Made by a program: the position numbers and the translations under genes. Source: Bacteroidota bacterium (GTDB lineage Bacteria > Bacteroidota > Bacteroidia > Chitinophagales > Chitinophagaceae). From it: DNA of 11,284 nt. Position 1 is the stretch's first letter. Every line of letters begins with the position of its first letter. The notes under the pieces were generated by a model, which was given only the letters and a program-made list of their open reading frames with translations, made no database searches and was not told the origin of the DNA. The stretch is taken from NCBI GenBank assembly GCA_028877005.1, contig JAGWPI010000106.1:1-11284 (forward strand), in the 5' to 3' direction. Of the stretch, positions 1-7,504 are shown in pieces.

Positions 1-745
1 TAAAAAATGCTATTAGAAAGGCCAATAATAATAATCGAGTATTCTTTTTTTGAAATAGTTTTTCTGTATTGGAACTAACAGATTGTTTAATGCGCTCAAT
101 TAAATGGTCGGTACTATCTTCCGTTAATGCCAATACTTTTCTTGCTGCATCATCATCTTTTTTATATAAAACCAACCAACGGGGTGTTTCGGGTGTAAAT
201 AACATTAATATAGAAAAGGCAGCAGAGGGTATAGCTACAACGCCCAACATCCAGCGCCAATCATTTTTTCCATCAAAGCCTTGTAATAAATAATTAGAAA
301 AATAAGCTATTAAAATACCCGCTACTACATTTAGTTGGAAAGATATCACCATTCTACCTCTATATTTGGCAGGCGCAATTTCTGAAATATATACAGGTGC
401 TACTACAGATGAAGCGCCAATACTTAAACCGCTTATAAAACGAAAAATCATAAATGCATATACGTTGGTAGAAACAGCTGCTCCTACCGAAGTAATTAAA
501 AATAAAATACCAATCCAAAACAACGACTTCTTTCTACCTATTTTATTGGCAGGAATATTGCCCAATGCCGCACCAAATGCGGTTCCATACAATGCCATGG
601 CAATAGCTGTTCCGTGCATCCAGTTACTTAGTTGCCAAAGTTGTTGAATAGCTTGTTCTGCGCCGGATATTACGGCTACATCCATACCAAATAATAATCC
701 GCCTAAGCCAACTGTAATAGACCATAATACCAATTTCTTATTCAT
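1..745 (-). CDS. Sugar-porter family MFS transporter (XylE/GLUT-like), C-terminus beyond window
   Basis: Inner-membrane secondary transporter of the sugar porter branch of the major facilitator superfamily, probably a monosaccharide:H+ symporter; the substrate cannot be told. The 248 codons in view begin at ATG 745 and read through the left edge, so about half of a usual 450-500 residue protein is present. Signatures are the loop GRKKS (residues 70-74), the sugar-porter motif PVYISEIAP followed by KYRGR (about 117-131), and PETPRWL (185-191) after the sixth membrane segment. A charged central loop (about 195-236) follows, then the start of the seventh segment. The start is supported by a typical N-terminus (MNKK, then a GGLLFGMD-type first helix). 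The gene begins 42 bp after the iron-sulfur gene on the same strand, so it could be read from the same transcript. A 12-bp AT palindrome (748-759) lies directly before the start. Confidence 0.92.
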   Translation of the reverse strand, partial: MNKKLVLWSITVGLGGLLFGMDVAVISGAEQAIQQLWQLSNWMHGTAIAMALYGTAFGAALGNIPANKIGRKKSLFWIGILFLITSVGAAVSTNVYAFMIFRFISGLSIGASSVVAPVYISEIAPAKYRGRMVISFQLNVVAGILIAYFSNYLLQGFDGKNDWRWMLGVVAIPSAAFSILMLFTPETPRWLVLYKKDDDAARKVLALTEDSTDHLIERIKQSVSSNTEKLFQKKNTRLLLLAFLIAFF

Positions 746-787
746 ACATAAAATTTTATATGCAATTAATTTGTACTAATATTGTTT

Positions 788-1240
788 TTAAGAAGTTATG
801 TTTATGCCATCTTTAAAGTCAATTTTTTTGTGTGTGCCATCGCAAAATGGTTTATTGGCTGAATGCCCGCACCTACAAAAAGCAGTTACTTTATTTTTTT
901 TGGATTCATGCCCATAGGCATCTTTTATTAAAACATTACCATATACCAATAAGGGGCCGTTAGGCACAACTTCTAATCTAGTTTCTGCTTGTACATCAAC
1001 AGATTGTTCATCTTCATCCTTATTGTGGTAATAAGATAAGGCACCCGAAGGGCACTGATTTACTTGGGCAATGATGTTGGCAGTATCGGTTTGTTGCATA
1101 TTAATCCATGGTTTTAATGCAGTATTAAAAACCTGTGGTAGGCCATTTATGCAAATACCGGAATGAATACAAACACCTGGTTTCCATACAACGGTTATAT
1201 CTGCATTCGAGTATTTTTTAATCATGGTTTCTGTATTCAT
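788..1240 (-). CDS. Divergent 4Fe-4S domain plus CDGSH iron-sulfur protein
   Basis: Small cytoplasmic protein (150 aa) expected to carry two iron-sulfur clusters and to act in electron transfer or redox sensing; the partner is unknown. The N-terminal half matches the divergent mono-cluster ferredoxin-like domain (Fer4_19 type): Cys24, Cys30, then LPQVF and PWI, then NQCPSGAL with Cys63. The C-terminal part has a complete CDGSH motif, C122-x-C124-x2-S-x3-P-x-C133-D-G-T-H137, the three-Cys one-His ligand set of a 2Fe-2S cluster. I chose ATG 1240 because it overlaps the OsmC stop codon as ATGA, which suggests translational coupling, and because the longer frame (to 1303) adds 21 residues that only shadow the OsmC gene. 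ATG 1225 is an alternative. The pairing with OsmC suggests a shared role in peroxide or thiol-redox defence; this is inferred. Confidence 0.9.
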   Translation of the reverse strand: MNTETMIKKYSNADITVVWKPGVCIHSGICINGLPQVFNTALKPWINMQQTDTANIIAQVNQCPSGALSYYHNKDEDEQSVDVQAETRLEVVPNGPLLVYGNVLIKDAYGHESKKNKVTAFCRCGHSANKPFCDGTHKKIDFKDGINITS

Positions 1241-1638
1241 GTTAGTGTATTTAAAGAGGTAAGAATATGCATGGTACCGGATAAAATTTTGTGAATAGGG
1301 CAATGGTTGGCAATATATAACATTCTTTCTGCTTGTTCCGGAGTGTAGGATCCATTTAATTGAATGCTTCGAGTAATTACCGTTCCTTTTTCAGCATCTC
1401 CTTCTGCGGTAATATCTACCTGTACTTGTATTTGGGTAATGGGCCATGCTTTTCTATCGGCATACATTCGTAAAGTAATGGCTGTACAAGCAGCTAAACT
1501 AGACAATAGTAATTCATGCGGGTTCATGCCTTGTTGTGTACCACCTGTTTCAATATGCTCATCAGCCATAAAATTTCCTGATGGGGTAGTTAACAGGGTT
1601 TGGTATTTTTCTTGCTGTATGGTTGCTGTAACTGCCAT
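1237..1638 (-). CDS. OsmC family protein (peroxiredoxin-like)
   Basis: Member of the OsmC/Ohr superfamily, cytoplasmic thiol-dependent enzymes that reduce organic hydroperoxides with a pair of cysteines. Both expected cysteines are present: Cys51 in SSLAACTAITL (peroxidatic position) and Cys113 in HCPIHKIL (resolving position). Other family marks are the early MADEH segment (24-28) and GGTQQGMNPHELL (32-44). With the chosen ATG at 1638 the protein is 133 aa, the usual size for the family. ATG 1659 would add MSFFKIT and cannot be excluded, as neither start has a clear ribosome-binding site. The reading frame is open further upstream to 1764, but that part reads like non-coding sequence. The last codon overlaps the start of the iron-sulfur gene (ATGA). 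The HCPIHKIL form is closer to the YhfA-like branch than to classical Ohr, so the exact substrate is uncertain. Confidence 0.9.
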   Translation of the reverse strand: MAVTATIQQEKYQTLLTTPSGNFMADEHIETGGTQQGMNPHELLLSSLAACTAITLRMYADRKAWPITQIQVQVDITAEGDAEKGTVITRSIQLNGSYTPEQAERMLYIANHCPIHKILSGTMHILTSLNTLT

Positions 1639-1752
1639 GGTGATTTTAAAAAAAGACATTTTTTTGCTTTGCCTGCATATAATAAAAAAATTGAATAAAT
1701 TGTATTTGGTTTTTATGGGTATACATATGCAAGGGGTAGTGTTTTGCTGCCT

Positions 1753-1771
1753 ATTTTGTTTCAAACAAAAT
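1753..1771. repeat. AT-rich inverted repeat between MFS and OsmC genes
   Basis: ATTTTGTTT and AAACAAAAT are perfect 9-bp arms around a single central base. It lies 22 bp after the MFS stop codon and about 115 bp before the chosen OsmC start. It may be a weak terminator for the MFS gene, or an operator for OsmC. No T-run follows on the minus strand (AGGCAGC follows), so a classical terminator is doubtful. Confidence 0.4.
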
Positions 1772-1792
1772 TAACATAGGTTTTTTAGTAGA

Positions 1793-2995
1793 TCAATATA
1801 ATTGTTCATCGTAAGGCAATGGCACTTCGGCTATTGCTTTTTTATTGGTAATAAATGGATTGCGGTAGGCTACATAAGCAGATAAACTACACATAAAGAT
1901 TAATAAAGATAAACCTTTAGAAAGACCTGCTTTTTCAGAAATAAATCCAATAACAGAAGGTCCGGTTAAAAAGCCTACCAAGCCACCGGTTGTTACCATT
2001 GCAAAACCTTCTACTGTTGTTAGTCCGGGAATATTGGCTGATGCACGGAATAAAATAGGAACAATAGTGCAACTGCCTAAACCTATCATAATATAACCCA
2101 CAATGGCCATAACTGCTACAGGTGCTGTAACCACTACCAAAAACCCACAAGCGGCCAATAGTGCACCATATACCACCATATTCTTACTGCCCAATTTGGT
2201 AATTAACGTATCACCATTTAATCGCCCTACCGTCATAGCTACCGAAAAACCTGCATACCCTAAACTTAAAAATGCTTTAGGTGCATGTAGAACCTCTTTA
2301 AAATAAATAGCACTCCAATCTGCTACACAACCCTCTGCCATAAAACTCACCATACAAATAAATGAAATACCTAAAATGGTAAATGAGGGAAGCTTAACTT
2401 CTGAACGGGAATGTATAATATCTTTGTTACTCAGCAGGTGTGCTTTACTCGATACAATTACAGATGCAATAAATATTACCACTAATATAATTTGTATACC
2501 GGGTGGTATGTGCACTAAAAATAGCAGTGCAGCAATACCTGCACTGGTAGCGCCGCCTAAGCTATACATTCCATGACAAGTACTCATGAATAAACGGTTA
2601 AACTTTTTCTCTAATAAATTTACCGTAGCATTGCTGGAAACGCCATTTAAAAAACTGGTGAGCCCATAACAATATAGGCATATCCAAAACATGGTTCTGT
2701 TAACGGCATTAATTTGAGCTATCATAATACAACCCATAGCTATATATCCCCCTATCATCCATTTACCCACGGGTATTTTGCTAAATACACGGGTTGAAAT
2801 GAGCATGCCGGTTATAGCCCCTAAAGGCGAAAGCAATAAGGAGAGTCCCAAACTTCCATCACTAAACCCCATGCGGGCTTTAATGCCCGGAATGGCGGCT
2901 ACCCAAATACCAAATATTAAACTAGAAGTAGCAAATAAAAAACCTACTGCCAATGCAGACTTGTTTTGAATAAAGGCAGCTATATTTTTTAACAT
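1793..2995 (-). CDS. MFS transporter, YbjJ/fucose-permease-like
   Basis: Twelve-segment inner-membrane permease of the major facilitator superfamily, 400 aa, the normal full length. The first helix is followed by GIWVAAIPGIKARMGFSD, which matches the start of YbjJ-type and FucP-like permeases in which IP(x)2KARxG is conserved. Further glycine-rich helices are visible: SLGLSLLLSPLGAITGM (about 49-65), GMYSLGGATSAG in the fifth helix, and GYAGFSVAMTVGRLNGD in the second half, which carries the MFS-type GRLxGD loop. The substrate is unknown; the better-studied relatives suggest a sugar or a small metabolite. The start ATG 2995 sits directly before a typical charged N-terminus (MLKNIAAFIQNK). It is the most upstream gene of the minus-strand group, with 154 bp between its stop and OsmC, so OsmC may have its own promoter. 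Confidence 0.88.
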   Translation of the reverse strand: MLKNIAAFIQNKSALAVGFLFATSSLIFGIWVAAIPGIKARMGFSDGSLGLSLLLSPLGAITGMLISTRVFSKIPVGKWMIGGYIAMGCIMIAQINAVNRTMFWICLYCYGLTSFLNGVSSNATVNLLEKKFNRLFMSTCHGMYSLGGATSAGIAALLFLVHIPPGIQIILVVIFIASVIVSSKAHLLSNKDIIHSRSEVKLPSFTILGISFICMVSFMAEGCVADWSAIYFKEVLHAPKAFLSLGYAGFSVAMTVGRLNGDTLITKLGSKNMVVYGALLAACGFLVVVTAPVAVMAIVGYIMIGLGSCTIVPILFRASANIPGLTTVEGFAMVTTGGLVGFLTGPSVIGFISEKAGLSKGLSLLIFMCSLSAYVAYRNPFITNKKAIAEVPLPYDEQLY

Positions 2996-3371
2996 AGGGT
3001 ATTATAGTGCGCCTGTTTTATCAGTGCCATAATGTAAAGGCAAAATAAATAACATTTGCCTGTAGTTAGCTAAAAGTTTCTGTTATTTGACAATTGACAA
3101 ATATGCCCCAGTTATTTGTGCCGCTTTTTTTAATCCTCAAATACCAAATTGTAGGTGTTTACCTATATTCAACAACAAAAAAAGTATCATTGCCATTGCC
3201 TTTAATGTAGAAGCCTATCTTTTGCTATTGCTGTTTGTTATGTAATGCACAAGCTGAACAAATCCCCCACCTTCTATCTACTATAGGAGCAGTGAATACA
3301 TAATTGTATTAGTAGGTGGCTATTTGGTATGGATAATAGACTATTGTATTTTTGAATGAACTTTGTTGCTT
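2996..3371. other. Intergenic region between divergent MFS and DNA glycosylase genes
   Basis: No reading frame worth calling. It must hold the promoters of both divergent genes; only the plus-strand one is clear (3323-3354). A tandem TTGACAA-TTGACAA at 3087-3100 sits in a near-palindrome (ATTTG-a-CAATTG-a-CAAAT, 3085-3102) that could bind a regulator. Short TTGACAA runs are common filler in Bacteroidota spacers, so this is weak. Confidence 0.5.
3323..3354 (+). promoter_or_regulatory. Bacteroidota-type promoter for the DNA glycosylase gene
   Basis: TTTG at 3323-3326 and TATTTTTG at 3347-3354 are separated by 20 nt. This matches the Bacteroidota primary sigma factor consensus, TTTG at -33 and TAnnTTTG at -7. 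Transcription would start near 3360, leaving a leader of only about 10-12 nt before ATG 3372. Confidence 0.65.
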
Positions 3372-3977
3372 ATGCATTACCTGCAACATTTACAGAAAGA
3401 TAAAAAACTGGCTACTGCAATTCAGCATCATACTTCTTTTCGCTTGCAACCGCGTAAGCAAGTATATCTGCAATTATGTAGTGCCATCATTGGCCAGCAA
3501 CTGTCTGTTAAAGTAGCCGCTGTTATTAAAGACAGATTTTTAGCTTTATACCCATCCACACCCACACCTGCCGATATTATACAAACACCGTACGCGCAAT
3601 TAAGAAGCATAGGTTTATCGCATGCCAAAACAAATTATGTACACAACGTAGCCCAATTTGCATTAACACAAGGTATGGAGTACAAGCAATTGAAAAAGAT
3701 GGATGATGAAACAGTAATAGAATATCTTACCCAAATTAAGGGGGTGGGGCGTTGGACAGTTGAAATGTTGCTGATGTTTACCTTAGGTAGGGAAGATGTT
3801 TTTCCGTTAGATGATTTAGGCATTCAGCAATCTATGCAACAAATTTATCAACTGCCAGAAATGGATAAAAAAACACTAAGGAACAAAATGGAAAAAATAG
3901 CAGCGCATTGGCGTCCTTTTCGCACTTATGCCTGCATGCACTTGTGGCATTGGAAAGATAATCCCCCCCTGCTTTAA
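3372..3977 (+). CDS. DNA-3-methyladenine glycosylase II family (AlkA-like, HhH-GPD)
   Basis: Base-excision repair glycosylase of the HhH-GPD superfamily, expected to cut alkylated bases such as 3-methyladenine from DNA. The protein is 201 aa, the size of short bacterial AlkA homologues that lack the N-terminal TATA-like domain of E. coli AlkA. Visible motifs are SAIIGQQLS (37-45), the helix-hairpin-helix LTQIKGVGRWTVEMLLMF (119-136), and the Gly/Pro-Asp loop VFPLDDLG (143-150) with Asp148 as the likely catalytic residue. ATG 3372 is chosen over the in-frame TTG at 3363 because it is an ATG and is placed well for the promoter. The gene stands alone and converges on the ParB-like gene 14 bp downstream. 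Of its 10 aspartates, 9 use GAT, like the other native-looking genes here. Confidence 0.93.
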   Translation: MHYLQHLQKDKKLATAIQHHTSFRLQPRKQVYLQLCSAIIGQQLSVKVAAVIKDRFLALYPSTPTPADIIQTPYAQLRSIGLSHAKTNYVHNVAQFALTQGMEYKQLKKMDDETVIEYLTQIKGVGRWTVEMLLMFTLGREDVFPLDDLGIQQSMQQIYQLPEMDKKTLRNKMEKIAAHWRPFRTYACMHLWHWKDNPPLL

Positions 3978-3991
3978 CCAATAGACAGCAT

Positions 3992-4345
3992 TTAAACCAA
4001 GCGGCAGGGTATTTCCAAATCTTCCGATAAATAGTAAATAGCGCATAACCGATGGTATCCATCTGCAATGATGAGTTTTTGCAAGCCTCGCACTAGTAGA
4101 ATGGGCGATAACTTTTTACCCTTCTTTACTTTTTTAATATTCTCATTCACATGTATATTATCTGCAGGTAATAGGGGTAATTGTGCTGCCCTTAAAATAT
4201 CTTTTGCCTTTTTTTGTATGGTTTCGGCTTTTTGTAGTTTCGCTACATATTGCTTGGCTTCCGTTAACGGAAATAATAGTTCTAAATAATCAATAGCTGC
4301 GGGAAAATCTTGCATTTCGGGGTCAGGTAACCAGTATTTAGCCAT
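3992..4345 (-). CDS. Small protein with ParB/Srx-like nuclease-fold domain
   Basis: Uncharacterised 117-aa cytoplasmic protein. Its second half (about residues 63-117) resembles the N-terminal ParB/sulfiredoxin-like fold: a basic stretch (KKVKKGKKLSPILLV, 71-85) followed by IIADGYHRLCAIYYL (92-106), where DGYHR corresponds to the DGxHR signature of that fold. The first half looks helical and has no recognised domain. It lacks the helix-turn-helix and dimer domains of true ParB partition proteins and no parA is nearby, so a chromosome-segregation role is not indicated. I recall similar short proteins, usually annotated hypothetical, in many bacteria. Its 3' end faces the glycosylase gene across 14 bp. 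The upstream gene on this strand ends with a strong terminator, so it needs its own promoter between 4346 and 4401; I could not identify one. Confidence 0.75.
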   Translation of the reverse strand: MAKYWLPDPEMQDFPAAIDYLELLFPLTEAKQYVAKLQKAETIQKKAKDILRAAQLPLLPADNIHVNENIKKVKKGKKLSPILLVRGLQKLIIADGYHRLCAIYYLSEDLEIPCRLV

Positions 4346-4401
4346 TTGGAATCATTTATCCTTTATAACGTGATACACCATGTTTTCGTTGTAATGTCCA
4401 C

Positions 4402-4440
4402 AAAAAAAACCGGTATACCAAGTTAATGGCTTACCGGTTT
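4402..4440 (-). terminator. Intrinsic terminator of the S10 carboxypeptidase gene
   Basis: Perfect 9-bp arms AAACCGGTA (4407-4415) and TACCGGTTT (4432-4440). The 16-nt loop can itself pair CCA (4418-4420) with TGG (4427-4429). Read on the minus strand, the second arm runs into an unbroken stretch of eight T (complement of 4402-4409). It starts 20 bp after the carboxypeptidase stop codon. Confidence 0.85.
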
Positions 4441-4460
4441 AGTAATGCTGATGGGTTGAA

Positions 4461-5996
4461 TTAAGGATTGGTACGGTTAATAAAATCTACTATATCCTTT
4501 CTAAACGTAGCTAATGAAGCAGGGTGAACATACATCATGTGTCCTGCGTCAAAATATTTCATGGTAATATTTTTTTGAATTTCAGGTTCCAATCCCAAAT
4601 GGTCCATGGTATATTCGGTGCCATAAAACGGCGTAGCCAAATCATAATATCCATTGAATACCAATATTTTTAAATTTGGATTTTTACTCATGGCATTGGC
4701 TAAGTCGGGTGCAGTAGTAGGCGGATAAACACCTTCGCCCCACATGCCACCTTTGCGTTGCCAATCCCAATGAAATCCTTCTGCATTGTAGGCGGAAATG
4801 TGGTAGTACATATTTTTATTCACTTTCAATTCGCTATACAAATAATTTAAAAAGCTGGCAGTATAGGCAGGTGTAATAGCAGTGCTTTGCGGATCAAAAT
4901 CTGCATTTTCTGCCAACAAATTTTGGGTAATACCTGTAAATCTACTATCTAATCGGCCAACAGTAAGGTGCTGGTCGCGCAATAACTCTTGGGTAAATTG
5001 TGGTTCATTTACTCTCAGGTTAGCCTTTAAAATATAGTCTTTAGACAAACCGGTATAGTTGGCCAATTTTTCAGCAATAGAATTTTTGGTAGCGGCATCA
5101 ATTTTATCGCCCAGCATTAGTGCGCTAGTGTAAGGCCCTTTGGCAAAATTGGTTACCTCTTGTAAAAAGGCCGGTAAGTTGGTAGGTTGTGTAGGCAATT
5201 TTTTATGGAAATAAGCAGTAGCAGCATAAGTGGGTAAATACATTACATATGAAATATCATCTCCTGCACCAAAAGTTAGTTGGCGTAAATCTAAAACGGA
5301 AGATACCAATACCACGCCATTTACAGCAATGCCTAACCGTTCTTGCAGGTAATTAACTACTCCTGCAGAGCGCATGGTTCCATAACTTTCACCTAATAAA
5401 TATTTAGGCGAATTCCAACGGTCGTTTTCAGTAATATATTCTTTAATAAAGTTACTAATAGAACGCAGGTCCTGATCTACTCCCCAAAAATCTTTGTTTT
5501 GGGCTTTGCCAATGGCATGGCTAAACCCTGTACCTATGGGGTCAATCATCACAATATCAGTTACATCTAAAATAGAGTTCTGGTTGTCTTCTACTTTGTA
5601 GGGAGGTGGCGTTGGTGCCGATAGGTCGTTTACAGCAACACGGCGTGGACCCAAAGCGCCCATGTGCAGCCAAAGAGAAGAAGAACCCGGCCCGCCATTG
5701 TAGCCAAATAAAACCGGCCGTTTGCTAATATCACTAACGCCCTCTTTGGTGTAAGCCACATACCCAAAACTGGCAATAGGTTCACCTTTCTCATTATTTA
5801 AAATAAGTGTTCCGGCAGTAGCGGTGTAATTCACTGTTTTGCCGGCAATAACAATACTGTGATGGGTAATAGCCACCACCGGTTTTGCAACTGCTGTATC
5901 ACTCATTGGTTTAGGCGGTACAGGCGGCATGGGTTGCGCTATAAGCTGTACAAATAATGTACAAAATAAAAAAGTAAATAGGTGCATTTTTTTCAT
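4461..5996 (-). CDS. Secreted serine carboxypeptidase, peptidase family S10
   Basis: Alpha/beta-hydrolase peptidase of family S10, which removes C-terminal amino acids from peptides; a role outside the cytoplasm in peptide use is likely. Residues 1-21 form a signal peptide (MKKMHLF, a hydrophobic core, then LIAQ), followed by a proline-rich segment (22-30). GYNGGPGSSS (98-107) forms the oxyanion region. The catalytic triad is complete: Ser204 in GESYGTMRS, Asp452 in NGYYDLATPF, and His486 in DAGHMMYVH. The 511-aa length fits bacterial S10 enzymes. ATG 5996 gives a good basic N-terminus; ATG 5987 (fourth codon) is an alternative. The gene has its own terminator at 4402-4440 and lies 142 bp after the DsbA-family gene, so it is probably transcribed alone. 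No convincing promoter was seen in front of it. Confidence 0.95.
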   Translation of the reverse strand: MKKMHLFTFLFCTLFVQLIAQPMPPVPPKPMSDTAVAKPVVAITHHSIVIAGKTVNYTATAGTLILNNEKGEPIASFGYVAYTKEGVSDISKRPVLFGYNGGPGSSSLWLHMGALGPRRVAVNDLSAPTPPPYKVEDNQNSILDVTDIVMIDPIGTGFSHAIGKAQNKDFWGVDQDLRSISNFIKEYITENDRWNSPKYLLGESYGTMRSAGVVNYLQERLGIAVNGVVLVSSVLDLRQLTFGAGDDISYVMYLPTYAATAYFHKKLPTQPTNLPAFLQEVTNFAKGPYTSALMLGDKIDAATKNSIAEKLANYTGLSKDYILKANLRVNEPQFTQELLRDQHLTVGRLDSRFTGITQNLLAENADFDPQSTAITPAYTASFLNYLYSELKVNKNMYYHISAYNAEGFHWDWQRKGGMWGEGVYPPTTAPDLANAMSKNPNLKILVFNGYYDLATPFYGTEYTMDHLGLEPEIQKNITMKYFDAGHMMYVHPASLATFRKDIVDFINRTNP

Positions 5997-6138
5997 ATAT
6001 GTTTATTTGATTGGTTTTTTACATACTTACCATTATGGATTGTTTAGACTACAATACCTTGCTTTTAGCACTTATATATACCAACTAAGTTAATAAAAAT
6101 AAGTTAGTAGCAACAAAGGGTTAGCAGGCACAATACCA

Positions 6139-6795
6139 TTAAGGTAGCATATTTAATTCCTTTAATACATTTTTTATTCGGGTGGTTAGTGTTTCTTCAT
6201 CGGTATAGCCCTTGGCCAACAGATAAAATTGGGTATCAGATGCTTGTAACAACAAAGCCGGAAAACCTGTTACCTGTAATTGTTTACAAAGTGCAAATTC
6301 ATAATATGCTTTTTCTTTGTATAATTCACTATGTAATTTTTCATAAAAATCTATTTCCGGTAAATGGTATTTGTGCAACAAATGTCGGTATGCTTCATCA
6401 TCGGTTAAATCTCTTCCTTCAAAGTGAAGGGCATATTGTAGATCAGCGGCAAAAGCCAGTTGTTGATCCGGAAAATATTCTTTAAAAATACAAAGTGCAA
6501 TAGCCGGTTTTTCAGAATGTGGAAACCAATCACTTAGTTCCGGGTGAAAAATATGCCATAAATAATCTTTTCCAAATTGAATGCCGGTAGTGTGTTCAAC
6601 CGTTTTATAAGCTTGTTGTATATATGCCGCAGTTGCAGCAATGGGGGTAGGTTGTTCAGGTAATACCATACCCCCGCTAAGGACTTCTACAGAAAAATAT
6701 TCGGTAAACTGCGGAATTACTTTTTTTAAAACCGGACTAAAACCATAACACCAGCCACAATAAGCATCATAACAATAAATTAAAATAGGTTGCAT
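6139..6795 (-). CDS. DsbA family thioredoxin-fold protein (FrnE-like)
   Basis: Thioredoxin-fold oxidoreductase of the DsbA superfamily, 218 aa. The active-site motif C13-G-W-C16 lies at the end of the first strand (ILIYCYDAYCGWC), and the cis-proline loop TGFP (Pro179) is present, so both catalytic elements are in place. The long helical insertion between them (about 45-165) is usual for the family. There is no signal peptide, which points to a cytoplasmic enzyme of the FrnE/2-hydroxychromene-isomerase-like branch rather than a periplasmic disulfide-forming DsbA; its substrate is unknown. All 11 aspartates use GAT, giving a baseline for local codon use. A perfect palindrome lies 26 bp upstream (6822-6833) and may regulate it. 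Confidence 0.9.
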   Translation of the reverse strand: MQPILIYCYDAYCGWCYGFSPVLKKVIPQFTEYFSVEVLSGGMVLPEQPTPIAATAAYIQQAYKTVEHTTGIQFGKDYLWHIFHPELSDWFPHSEKPAIALCIFKEYFPDQQLAFAADLQYALHFEGRDLTDDEAYRHLLHKYHLPEIDFYEKLHSELYKEKAYYEFALCKQLQVTGFPALLLQASDTQFYLLAKGYTDEETLTTRIKNVLKELNMLP

Positions 6796-6821
6796 AACTC
6801 AACAACTAAAATAAAGCAAAA

Positions 6822-6833
6822 TTGCCCGGGCAA
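6822..6833. promoter_or_regulatory. Perfect 12-bp palindrome upstream of the DsbA-family gene
   Basis: TTGCCC-GGGCAA, much more GC-rich than its surroundings, lies 26 bp before the start codon at 6795. On the minus strand it runs into CAATTTTG, one base off a -7 element (TAnnTTTG), with a TTTA 17 nt further upstream. It could therefore be an operator inside a weak promoter. No regulator gene is adjacent. Confidence 0.35.
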
Positions 6834-6903
6834 GTTACTGGTAAATATTGATATAGGCTTGCTGCCTTTCATCATCTATTCCGCTTAATCATTAATTCCG
6901 TTT

Positions 6904-7356
6904 TTATATGCGTAATGGAATTTTTGCCTTATTGGCTATTGATGGAACAAATGGCAGATGGATAGCAGTTTTATACAGGCTGGTAAGGTTAGTGAAAAGC
7001 GTTGGTGCAGCAGCATTTTGTTGCTGTGTAGCAACAGGTTGTGGAAACCAAAGTTGTATTAAACGTTGTGCTGCCGCAGCCAAACTAATCCCTTGTTTTA
7101 GCCAGGTAATCAGTAAGCCCGTCATGCGTTGTTGCAAACCCTTTTGCGGCGGTAATTGCCTATAAATTTGGCTGGCCACAGGCGAGGCTATTGCAAGCCA
7201 TTGGCTGTATTGCCGTTGCTTGGCAAAGGCAGGGTCAGTAAAAAATCGCTTTTTGTTAATCGATGTTTTACTGCGCACCAGCTGACGGCCATTTACCACA
7301 TAAAAGGTAAGGCCGCCATAAGTACCACTCATATAAAAAGAAGATAAAGTGCCCAT
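6904..7356 (-). CDS. Uncharacterised small protein with GTYGGLTFYVVNGR-type N-terminus
   Basis: Function unknown; 150 aa. The N-terminal 50 residues look like a protein type I associate with Chitinophagaceae-like bacteria, where short proteins begin with a glycine/serine-rich SGTxGG...FY..NG(R/K) segment followed by RSKTSI and FFTDPAFAKQR. Here those elements lie at about 10-24, 28-33 and 38-48. The remainder is predicted helical, Gln- and Ala-rich, and basic near both ends, with no signal peptide or membrane segment. In some relatives (from memory) such genes sit near integrated elements, but nothing here proves that. A possible promoter lies 23 bp upstream (7379-7410). The end of the frame (PLRI) is close to the DsbA-family start, 108 bp apart on the same strand, so co-transcription is possible. 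Confidence 0.72.
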   Translation of the reverse strand: MGTLSSFYMSGTYGGLTFYVVNGRQLVRSKTSINKKRFFTDPAFAKQRQYSQWLAIASPVASQIYRQLPPQKGLQQRMTGLLITWLKQGISLAAAAQRLIQLWFPQPVATQQQNAAAPTLFTNLTSLYKTAIHLPFVPSIANKAKIPLRI

Positions 7357-7378
7357 TTTATGATGTATTTTTTGCTTA

Positions 7379-7410
7379 CAATATACAACTTGGCTATAGG
7401 GGTTTCCAAA
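7379..7410 (-). promoter_or_regulatory. Possible promoter for the uncharacterised 150-aa gene
   Basis: Read on the minus strand: TTTG (7410-7407), a 21-nt spacer, then TATATTG (7385-7379). This is close to the Bacteroidota TTTG/TAnnTTTG pattern but one T short in the -7 box. The expected leader is about 15-20 nt, which suits the start at 7356. Confidence 0.4.
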
Positions 7411-7504
7411 TTTTTAGGCCATTTTTTTTAGTAAAAAATACCACTATTTACCGCCATTTATATGTTACTGAAATACCCTCCTTTTTTTATACAAATACGT
7501 ATCA

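Noticed and set aside
1364-1774. Plus-strand frame of 136 codons opposite OsmC
   Set aside because: It is antisense to a clear OsmC gene with both catalytic cysteines and shows no family resemblance of its own.
3087-3100. Tandem TTGACAA as a regulator site
   Set aside because: Short runs of this heptamer are frequent in Bacteroidota spacers and no second clue links it to a regulator.
3268-3319. CCACCT ... AGGTGG inverted repeat
   Set aside because: Only six pairs over a 40-nt gap; expected by chance in a spacer of this size.
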